Of a DNA stretch of 64,000 nt, positions 55,914 through 64,000 are shown piece after piece (the stretch's first letter is position 1; each line of letters opens with the position of its first letter). The DNA is from Botryotinia globosa. Taxonomy: Eukaryota > Ascomycota > Leotiomycetes > Helotiales > Sclerotiniaceae. The DNA lies in assembly GCA_014898425.1 (NCBI GenBank), contig RCSZ01000005.1, forward strand, positions 2,072,501-2,136,500, given 5' to 3'. The position numbers and the translations under genes were made by a program. The notes beneath the pieces are model-generated. The model was not told the origin of the DNA. It did no database searches and was given only the letters and a program-made list of their open reading frames with translations.

Positions 55914-58900
55914 AAGAAATGGTTAGTCTTTCTTGTCTTCCTAATAGAATTGAAATTTTGATCAGCTAACTCTCAAATTCTCAATCGACACGAGTATCGG
56001 AGTAGGTATCTATCGAGGCAATTAGGATGGCGGACGGTGCCAACATATTTCGAGGCCTATTTTGTGAAAATTCATTTATTGGAGTTTGGTGAATCGGATA
56101 GTTGTCAAGAGGATCGTTCCGAGTAAACCCTTAGAAAGCTTTCGAGGAGAAAATGATTAGTTAGATAGTAATAAAGAAGGATTTTTACCCCCAAGTTCAG
56201 TTTGAAGTTCCAAAAGTGCCTGAAAGATGTTTAGAAAAATTGAATGCAAATGGATAATGCTGTATTATCACTCAATACATCTTTAAGCCTCAGTGTGAGT
56301 AGAGTCACGGGAAACTTAGTATTGTGTATTATAGGGAGTCCCATGATTAAATTTCATAAGTGATCATCAGAATTCTGTAGAGCTTAGGAGAAATTGATGG
56401 TGCCAAGGCTTTTGTGCTTTTGTATATCTTAAGGAAATCATGTGTTTTTCCTCGAACAGAGAGAAAGCTTTTCATTAGTATCATATGATTGTATGGCTAG
56501 TCTGGAGAAAATGGGCCTACAAGCCTCTCCATTGTATTCTAAGGTCTATTCAAAGAAGCTTCGAATGAGTGTGCACAGCATAAGTCTCGACTGAAACCCC
56601 AGGAGAGACCAATAATTCATGGGTGTTGTTACTACCAAGCAGATAATCAGATGTCAACGTAAATCAGTCCAGCAGCACCGCTTCCATCATCATTATCAAT
56701 CCCTTCACAGAAATTCCGAAATCTTCCTTCAACAAGACCTTTGTCGCGATTCTCTTCAAGAGAGCATCGTAAGCTAATTTCGAATACAGGAAGAAATCTA
56801 GGATGGTATATAGTATATATGACCTTCCCAAAAACACATAACATCATCGAATCATCACAACAATATTACCCGCAGATTTGCAACAATGATCACAGAGAAG
56901 GAAAAGATTTCTTCTTCGAGTGCCAGCATAAAGCGAGCATCTCAATGAAAAAAAGTTTCCCACGTCACCTGAAGGCAGTGTAATACCAAGAACATGGTTT
57001 TGATAACAAAAATTATATGATTTTGTGGGGGAAGAAGAAAAGAAAAAGAAGAGGAAAACGAAGGCGAGAAGTCCGATCTTTATAGAAAAACACTATGATC
57101 TGTGCTAGGTCAATCAAGGGCTCTAGTGTGGAAAAAGTGAGCAAACAGTGCAAACAGTGTCGTTCTTGTTGTTTAGGGAAGGAACGACGAGGGGGTTGGG
57201 GTGGAACATTGTCGATAAGCATTGCGACCTTGAACTGGGAAGATCGGACAGCAAAATTGGGAGAGGAGTCATGTCCAGATAGTGGAAATTGGGGAAGGGA
57301 ATACTTAGGATTTGTTAATGAAGAAGGAAATAGCAATGATGATAGCTCAAGATACACACTTCAGTATCATCGACGATTGATGTGAGGAATATCAATCTTC
57401 AAGGCTAAATGTGAAAGAATAGAGACACTACTGAGGAGATATTTTGATATTTAACCTCTCATTATACGAATCAAAAAGTGCAGAAATCATCTAAACACAT
57501 CCCAGGCTTTTCGTCTATATGTCCTTTTACAAGCAACGATGAATCCGAAACCAATCTGAGCACTTCGATCATTCTATTGAGAAGTATCATCAATACCCAA
57601 CTACTCACATCAACTAAGGTCTTTCCGGATCAAACTTATAGCCCGAGGGGATGAACTCTCGAAGGTTTGACTTGCTATTTTAGGAATATTCAACAACAGC
57701 CTGCCTAGGCAGGTAAACATCTCAAATATTTACTTAGATCAACACCGATTACAACACAACGATAACACATCAAATCTCCTGAATGATATCTCAAGAGTAG
57801 TCTACTTCTTCAGCTATAATTCTTGTAGCAATTATCCGGAATCTTTAGTCCTAGATCTTCCACGAGGAAAGTGTACCTCAATACCATCCAACTGATCAAG
57901 AATCCCCTTGGAAGGGAAGAGATGATTGGAAAAATAATACACAAATACTTCCAAGTCCAGATAATGCAAGAGTAAACGTGGAGATAACGTGACATTAACA
58001 GTAAACAGCAGAGAAAGGAAGGAACGTCCTCATCATGGAAACAGGAACGCCGATTAGCCGAGCTCAGTGAAAGTCTACCACCCAGCAGGCAGGAAGTAAC
58101 TTTAATGAATATACTGAACCATTGATGATGAACTGAGAGGGTTTCATCTTACTTTACTTACAAATATCTAGGTAGGTTCTACCCAAGACAGCTTTGAAGC
58201 TTCGAAGAAATGAAATGCCTTCCTAAATTATTACTTCGACCTCTAATATTCCGCTATATGTAGCAGAAGTCCAGCTCTCTGGGATAGGACACAAACCATT
58301 TCTTCCCATAGAAACCACGTTGTGAACAGGCTACAGTCATACCACCGGTATCTATCTAGCTAGCCACAATGTGTTTCTTTGATTGGAGAGACAAAAAATG
58401 CTCTAGATGTTCTCTGAAGTATTCTCTATCTCTAGACTGACTATTACGGGAAGAAGCGGGCTGAGCAAAAGTAAATTCAAACAATAATTTCCTTGATAAT
58501 TCTTCGAGATGAAATCTTTCGAGCAAGTGCAGCTAGACTCTAAGAAAGTCGAACTATGACTTCTTTCTGTTGAGGAAATCACTCAAACACATGCCAAGCA
58601 CGAGGAGGGTTTGGAAATTCCTCCCTTCATATTTTTCTAGTATGAAAGGTTCCAAGATACAAGTCAGAAAGAATCGGAGAGTCCGGCCTTTGGTTACAGA
58701 GAGAATAGGCAGAAGGGCCAGAATCCTTTTGATGTGAAAAGTAGGTTTCAGTTTTCCCGACCCAGTGTAAGGCTTTGACTTTGAGTTACAAGGTGAAGTT
58801 AACTCTTCGGGTAATATGTAAAAGAACAAAGCATTCATTGAGTAAAGTTTTCAGAAATGGAAATGTTGAGGTTATTCCTGAAGTTTCCGACATGGGAATC

Positions 58901-59647
58901 CCGCCGAACCAAATCATTACATTACCTCACACGCCAGACATGATATTTCGTGCATAGTACTTGAAGAAAAACTTCTAGACCCTTCCATCAATTGCTTCTA
59001 GAACATTTCCTCTTCAATCCTTTGACCGGAGGTCCCAAATGAACAATGTTAAGGAGACAATACTAAGGGGCTCGCTTAACATTCTTTGGGTTTCATATTT
59101 CTTTGATACTTTTCGCGAGAAATTTAGGCTTGAATAGCTTCATGAATTTTCTCACGATCTTGGGATATGGTAATGACTTTGAAAAGTCTTTTGATGAAGT
59201 GGAATTTTGTAGGGCGTCGCCGATAAGTTTTTGATTTCTAGTTTGATGGATTTTTGATGGGAGAAATGATTTCTGGTGCTGAGATTGGTCGATTGATGTT
59301 CATTTCCTTGTTGGTTTCCTGGGGTTGAAGAACAATGTTCAGATTCGAGGACAATATCAAGGGTGAGTAGCTTCAATTTGACGTACGATCTTCTTTCAAT
59401 CTATAGCAAGGCCTGTTTTCCACTTGGAATCGGATCCTCCGAATCTCCTTGTTGAATGAGTGATTTGAAATGAAAATGGGGATAACAATTTCCTTCGAAA
59501 AGTCTTCTAGAAGCCAGAATCGATGCCTATTCTCTGGGCTGTTCTCTCTCCTTTACAGACTCCCTTTCCTTACTATTTTAGTGGTCCAGCACTCAGTATT
59601 CTTTGTTTCTCCTTGAACAATTCCACAAATCATCCTCAAGAATTCCC

Positions 59648-59655
59648 TATAAATA
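59648..59655 (+). promoter_or_regulatory. TATA box of the GPGRGC-repeat gene
   Basis: TATAAATA about 110 bases before the ATG, followed by a pyrimidine-rich tract (59656-59697, CTTCTTCC-type) that is the usual fungal transcription start zone, then an A-rich leader ending ATCAATCAAAATG, a good initiation context. The arrangement suggests strong or regulated expression. Confidence 0.65.
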
Positions 59656-59763
59656 CCCCTCCTCCAACCCTTCTTCCTAGACTTTTCTTCTTCACCAAAT
59701 TACATTCACTCATATACAATCTTTTTACCAAAAAACAAAACCCACCCCAATAAATCAATCAAA

Positions 59764-59934
59764 ATGCAAGGACCAGGACGCGGATGCACTCTCCAAAAGG
59801 CCGGACCCGGCCGTGGATGCAATGTTCAAAAGGGACCAGGACGTGGATGTAACGTCCAGAAGACCGCCGGACCAGGCCGTGGATGCAACATCCAACGTGG
59901 CCCAGGCCGTGGTTGCAACGTTCAGAAGGCATAA
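59764..59934 (+). CDS. Small basic protein of five GPGRGC repeats, unrecognised
   Basis: ATG to TAA encodes 56 residues, nearly all of them five copies of GPGRGC(N/T)(V/I/L)Q(K/R), two extended by A or TA. Cys8, 19, 29, 41 and 51 are spaced 10-12 residues apart. There is no Asp, Glu, His or aromatic residue, so the protein is strongly basic. No signal peptide, membrane segment or dibasic KR cleavage site is visible, so a secreted or RiPP-type precursor is not indicated. The repeats differ largely at synonymous positions (Gly GGA/GGC/GGT, Pro CCA/CCC, Arg CGC/CGT, Cys TGC/TGT), the pattern expected if the protein sequence is selected. A TATA box and A-rich leader precede it and a perfect hairpin overlaps the stop codon. 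Metal or nucleic-acid binding are open possibilities; I do not recognise the family. Confidence 0.75.
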   Translation: MQGPGRGCTLQKAGPGRGCNVQKGPGRGCNVQKTAGPGRGCNIQRGPGRGCNVQKA

Positions 59935-59955
59935 ATCATCTCTTCTGAGATGATT
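59934..59955 (+). promoter_or_regulatory. Perfect hairpin at the stop codon
   Basis: AATCATCTC-TTCT-GAGATGATT: a 9-base perfect stem with a 4-base loop. Its first base is the last base of the TAA stop of the GPGRGC gene. A bacterial-type terminator makes no sense here, so an mRNA-stability, readthrough or processing role is possible. Confidence 0.6.
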
Positions 59956-61374
59956 TTGGAGGAGCGATAGAGCACACTGGATATACGACTTTCATTATTT
60001 TCTTTTCGAGACACGCATCGCTAGATACGCTTGCGAATAACAAACACGTTTAACGACGACGAACCGGAAAGAAATAGATGAGAGATATTCGAGACAAACT
60101 TTACACATCTCTATCATTTTGCACCAATTTTAGCAATCTCCTCAATGCTGCGCACACGAACGTTCACTTAGATGGGTTTTCTAGAAAAATAGACACTTTA
60201 TAAATAGAAAAAGATTTTATCGGCAGTATTGGACTTCCCATGGTCCTCAATACACACCACCACATTCATTACGGTCATAACACATTTTGGCCTCAACTAT
60301 CACCCTTCGATTATCGGTATTTCATACCAACCCCCTTTTTACACTTCAACACACATAATCGACAATCGACGATGTGATTGATCACTCATATCGTTTTTTC
60401 GCACACATTGCGGTTATAGGGGCGAGGATTCTTTTTCGGACAAGCTTGATGACTTCTTTCGTTTCGCAATGGAAGAGGGAATTTCGGGAAATTTTCTGCC
60501 GCTCGATATTTCTTGGTGGGACGTTGCTGTTCTTTTGGCATGGTGACGCGCCCTTTTATACTGGAGGGAATCAAACTCTTATTTTGCTTTCCCTATATTA
60601 TGACTTCTTTTTTGATGGTGAAAATGTGATGTGATGTGATATGATGATGTATGTTCTGTGAATATGAATTGAATCTTGATAAAGAGAGCTTCATATATCG
60701 GCTAAATCAAGGAGGTATCACAATTATGACTTGGACTTGTAACGCCCAATGTTACTCCAACATTTCGGCTAATAACAGCCGTCACTATATGCCCCGACGG
60801 TTTATTCCTACGAACTTCTGGAAAAAGTTTCTGGGTCAAAAGTTCATGAAAAGGGAACATTATCAACGTTGTACATGGCAGAAAAGATAGCATTCTATGT
60901 TTTGCTGTCTTGATGATATTCAGGACACTTCGTATCTCAACTGGAAGTACGTAGCAATGCAGCGAAGAGAAATGGAACTGTTCAAGGAATTAATGTGGTA
61001 TAAGATGGTCTGAAATTGGATATTAAGGGAACTCTCCCGTGAATTTCCTTAGTCGACACCGATATGGCATCATATAATCTCAAGGTACAGATTGAATTTT
61101 TTTTGCGATAATAGGAAGTGAAAGATAAGTGAAATGAGAGACTCATAGCATGCGTGGAAGTTACCTTTGGTGAGTGCTTAGATCAAACCTGTGGTGTCAG
61201 GCTTGACAACTAAAAAAGTATCGTGTAAAACATTCATTGATTCATTAATTTCTTCATATTTTTCATAATTCATCGTAGAACCCAGGTACCAATTTGGCAG
61301 CCCCTTCAACCTGTTATTTTTCCCTCAGAAAGCCTCCCGTTGAAATCCCTTCTCTCCTGCCATCACAAGGCAAT
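59935..61374. other. Intergenic region, 1.4 kb
   Basis: 3' UTR and flank of the GPGRGC gene and 3' flank of the cyanase gene. ORFs at 60374-60634 (+) and 60651-60890 (+) have no motifs. No repeats. Confidence 0.5.
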
Positions 61375-61981
61375 TTAAAATCTAGAGAATGGCAACCACT
61401 TTCCTCTCAAAGTAATAACGGCCCAGTTGTTCCCCTGCTCGTCGGTCTCCTTCTCGACCTTGGTACTGAAAGAAATGGCACTCATAATTCCATCTCCAAA
61501 CTTTTCGTTCATAACGGCCTTGTAAGCATATCCATAGTTTTGGACAATTTCATACAATCGGTAGATGAGAGGTTCAACTGGGGGCATAGGACCAGCACGT
61601 CCACGATCTGGGAAACCTCCAAGCTCCGCCTCGAGTTTCGATTGTGGTACGTCGAGGATTTGGGAAAGCTTCTCAATGTCGGCGGCAGAGGCTTGCGATT
61701 GGCCGTAAAAGAGTGCAGCAACAGCAACTTCGGAGCGGCCAAGTTGGTTGGCGATGGATTCGAAGGTTAAAGCTTTGGTGGCTTTAGCCTCAAAGAGGGT
61801 TTTGGAGGAGGTAGGAAGACGGTCGACAAGTGTGCTCTGCGTTGAATGTGTTAGTGGCGAAGAAGTCTTGCCAACTCTTGCCAACTCTTCTCATATGGTG
61901 GTGGTTGGACTCAGAAGCGGGGTATTTTCGAGTGAAAGGTATACTTACATCGAGCGTTGCAATCTTGGTTTGATCAGCCAT
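61375..61981 (-). CDS. cynS: Cyanate hydratase (cyanase)
   Basis: Exons 61981-61949 and 61836-61375 join in phase 0 to 164 residues. Cyanase converts cyanate plus bicarbonate into two CO2 and ammonia, detoxifying cyanate and supplying nitrogen. The N-terminal helical domain ([20 protein letters not shown], about 36-55) is followed by the C-terminal catalytic fold. The three catalytic residues line up with bacterial Arg96, Glu99 and Ser122 at a constant offset of 8: Arg104 and Glu107 in YRLYE, and Ser130 in GIMSAISF. The C-terminus is GKWLPFSRF, typical of the family. The intron (112 bases) contains a short direct repeat. Start ATG begins [11 protein letters not shown]. The full catalytic set is intact. 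Confidence 0.95.
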
Positions 61982-63306
61982 TTTTGTAGATTTTGGTGAG
62001 GATTGTATAACTTGTTTGCATTTGATTGAAATAATTGAACAAAAAAAAAACAATCTGAGATTGAAGTGATGTTTATATCTTAAGCTTCTTAGCTGTTCTA
62101 ACAATGGTATCCATGAAGCTTGGCCTCGGATAAATTGTCATCACAATTCCGGGACAACTCCGAATCCCGCCCAGCAACAATAATCGGTCGTCGTCCTTGG
62201 TTTTTGGCCATGATATCACCAACAAAGATCCCGAGGTTGCTCCCGACCTATGTCTTGAGCGGAGAAGTGTTGGAATGGAAACCAAGATCTTCATCTCCAA
62301 AGTGTCACATGAGTGTCTCTTTGTTTGCTGACCACGTGATCACCCCTTTTATCATCTAGTCAAACATGCACCATAAAGTGCAATTGTCATGATTACAAGA
62401 GCAGATTGAAGATTACTACCTACTACAACATGGTTATGAGGTCGAAAGTTTGACTGAGAATAATTCTGCAACCTCCTGTATGTGGCTTTACTGTCATTAG
62501 GTATCCGTTAGTAGCGGCCGTCAACATACCATATTTACATGACGGAAGCGGCATTGTCAAACTCGTCGATAATCATGGACGAGACCATCGAAATTGGATT
62601 CCGTTTGTGTTTTTCTGATAAGAGAGAGTATATTGGTTGTGTAGAGTGCGAAAAGTTCCCTCCATGAAGCAAAGAGTCCAGGATTAAACCATGGGTATCG
62701 TTCATTGATTGTAACCTTCCTGTCTCTCATGACGAACGTTGAGAGCTTATAAGCTCACACCAATCAAATTATGCCTTATTTCTGTTGAGGTTTCATTGGG
62801 ATAATGTTTGCCATATCACATGAAAAGCAAACCGATTTTTTCGATTAGCTGATGCCTTTCCAAGGGGGACTGTAACTCTGTTGCCATGCTACGTGCATCA
62901 TGCAAACACGCGTGCGAAATCCAATTCCAACCATTTCGAATTAATCAATAATTTCAAGCAATTGAAATATATTAATCTGCATTATGTGCACCGAAATCCT
63001 TATCTGGCATACCAAAGGGTCTAAAAAAGCCAGGGAGAACCTTGATTTTTAAGACTGTGCGCTGTGCAAGATTTTCTTTTAAGACGAAAAGTCACACGCT
63101 TCTGTACACAGAGATGATTCTTCTCATGCTAGCTTCAATCTACCATCAGCAAGTTTTTTCTTATACAAATTGAGCTTTGTAGCCAAAGGCAATATAATCT
63201 TCAATTGATTTAGAACCCTCCTGACCTCTTCAATTTCAGTGTCCTCCCATCAACTTTCTCAGCCGGAAGATAGAAAATAACAAAGCGAAGAGAAAAACGA
63301 CACAGG
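61982..63306. other. Intergenic region between divergent genes
   Basis: 1.3 kb holding the promoters of the cyanase gene (-) and the SET-domain gene (+). Small ORFs at 62073-62300 (-) and 62120-62359 (+) show nothing. No repeats. Confidence 0.55.
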
Positions 63307-64000
63307 ATGCCGAAAAATCCGAGATACGCATTGAAAGATGTACTGGGAAAGGGGAAAGGTCTTGTTGCAACCCAGGACATTCCTAAGGGTACTCGAATCA
63401 TCGAAGAGAAGCCAATTATGACGAGGCCTAAAAGAGCACCCCCAGGATTTTCCCTCCGAGGTCAATTCAATGCCCTCAATGATGAACAACGGCAAGCATT
63501 CCTATCTCTGCAAAATGTACACCCTTACAAGAATGCAGATGAGCAATACTTCGGGATCTTCAAGACAAATGGTCTTCCCATGGAAAGTGACGATGAGGGC
63601 GGTCTATTCATTGAAACTTGTCGGATCAACCACGCCTGTGATAACAACGCCTCTAGCAACTGGAACACGCGTATCAAGAAGCACACTATCCACGCGCTGA
63701 GAGACATCCACGAAGGCGAAGAGATCACAATAAGCTATCTTGGATCTCGCGCATGGCCTCGCGAAATTCGACGTCAGGTCCTCCAAGAGAAATTCAAATT
63801 TTTGTGCTCATGCAATCTTTGTGGTTTACCTGCCAGGGAATCCATGCAAATTGACAAGGAGTTGATGAATATCGCTCGGATCATGACTCTGATTCCAGGC
63901 ACCTTTATGAGAAATCCGTTGCAGGGCGTCCGTTACATGGATCAAGCCGTTCAGCTACTCTCTGGCAAAGAAGTGGGTGTCAGCTTGTTGGGTGGTCTTT
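63307..64000 (+). CDS. SET-domain protein, 5' part (cut by window edge)
   Basis: Open from ATG 63307 to the last base, 231 residues so far. An in-frame stop (63271-63273) upstream fixes the start. The SET fold is clear: GKGKGLVATQDIPKGTRIIEEKP (strand pair, about 14-36), the pseudoknot CRINHACDNNASSNWN (about 105-120, a variant of NHxCxPN), GEEITISYL (about 137-145), and a post-SET CSCNLC cluster (about 168-173). Such fungal proteins, related to SMYD/Set5-like enzymes, transfer methyl groups from S-adenosylmethionine to lysine, though many have no known target. The Pro of the NHxCxPN motif is replaced by Asn. No intron is seen in the visible part. The C-terminal half is outside the window. 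Confidence 0.88.
   Translation, partial: MPKNPRYALKDVLGKGKGLVATQDIPKGTRIIEEKPIMTRPKRAPPGFSLRGQFNALNDEQRQAFLSLQNVHPYKNADEQYFGIFKTNGLPMESDDEGGLFIETCRINHACDNNASSNWNTRIKKHTIHALRDIHEGEEITISYLGSRAWPREIRRQVLQEKFKFLCSCNLCGLPARESMQIDKELMNIARIMTLIPGTFMRNPLQGVRYMDQAVQLLSGKEVGVSLLGGL

Larger units (their letters stand above)
55649..59763. other. Gene-poor interval, 4.1 kb
   Basis: No convincing gene. Three CCTCA...TGAGG palindromes lie at 55724-55913 and a sequence akin to the retroelement target site at about 56992-57031. ORFs at 56647-56847 (-), 57013-57357 (-), 57095-57385 (+) and 58554-58838 (-) lack motifs. Promoter elements for the GPGRGC protein lie at the right end. Confidence 0.5.

Noticed and set aside
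56647..56847. 66-codon minus-strand ORF ending DDGSGAAGLIYVDI
   Set aside because: Looks mildly protein-like, but there is no signal peptide, partner exon or known motif; a remnant is possible but cannot be supported.
21073..61981. Nitrogen-release cluster of ureD, a NIT-4-like regulator and cyanase
   Set aside because: The genes are separated by unrelated housekeeping genes over 40 kb; co-location is most simply chance.

Overview
The window is nuclear DNA of a filamentous ascomycete. The genes have short introns with GTAAGT/GTATGT-type donors and CTAAC-type branch sites, and intergenic DNA is AT-leaning. The protein set (an appressorium-type Gas/Egh16 secreted protein, Zn2Cys6 regulator, UreD, cyanase, PTS1 acyl-CoA ligase) and a C-to-T/G-to-A mutated retroelement point to Leotiomycetes, most likely the Sclerotiniaceae (Botrytis/Sclerotinia group). 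The taxon is an inference; no marker gene was compared.

Layout. 0-12 kb: a serine-palmitoyltransferase small-subunit-like gene (-), DNA polymerase delta catalytic subunit (+, four exons), a Ser/Thr-rich single-pass membrane protein (-) and a small membrane protein of the type usually labelled rhomboid-family (-). 12.5 kb: an intron-containing tRNA-Ser(CGA). 12.6-17.9 kb: gene-poor, with a few weak ORFs. 17.9-30.4 kb: Gas1/Egh16-like secreted protein (-), urease accessory protein UreD (-), cohesin subunit Scc3/STAG (+) and a Zn2Cys6 transcription factor (-, five exons). 30.4-32 kb: a heptanucleotide minisatellite interrupted by a Tourist-like MITE. 32-47 kb: a dienelactone-hydrolase/SnoaL-like protein (+), a possible small secreted protein (+), the WD40 ribosome-assembly protein Sqt1 (+), a peroxisomal 4-coumarate-CoA-ligase-like enzyme (-) and a large AlkB-like dioxygenase with a PIP-box-like motif (+). 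49.9-55.6 kb: a complete but heavily RIP-mutated Ty1/copia LTR retrotransposon in minus orientation, with 170-bp LTRs and a 5-bp target duplication. 55.6-59.7 kb: gene-poor DNA with short palindromic repeats. 59.8 kb: an unusual 56-residue protein made of five GPGRGC repeats, with a clean TATA promoter and a hairpin at its stop codon. 61-64 kb: cyanate hydratase (-) and the 5' part of a SET-domain gene (+) cut by the window edge.

The genes are mostly unlinked housekeeping and accessory functions, not a cluster. Two chromosome-cycle genes, POL3 and SCC3, both carry ACGCG (MCB-type) sites just upstream, which suggests shared G1/S control. UreD and cyanase both serve ammonia release but lie 40 kb apart. 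The most novel-looking items are the GPGRGC repeat protein with its stop-codon hairpin, the PIP-box-like motif in the AlkB-like protein, and the MITE inside a duplicated minisatellite.

Exon boundaries were worked out by eye from splice signals and frame continuity; every multi-exon model given closes in frame. No database search was run, so family names rest on recognised motifs.
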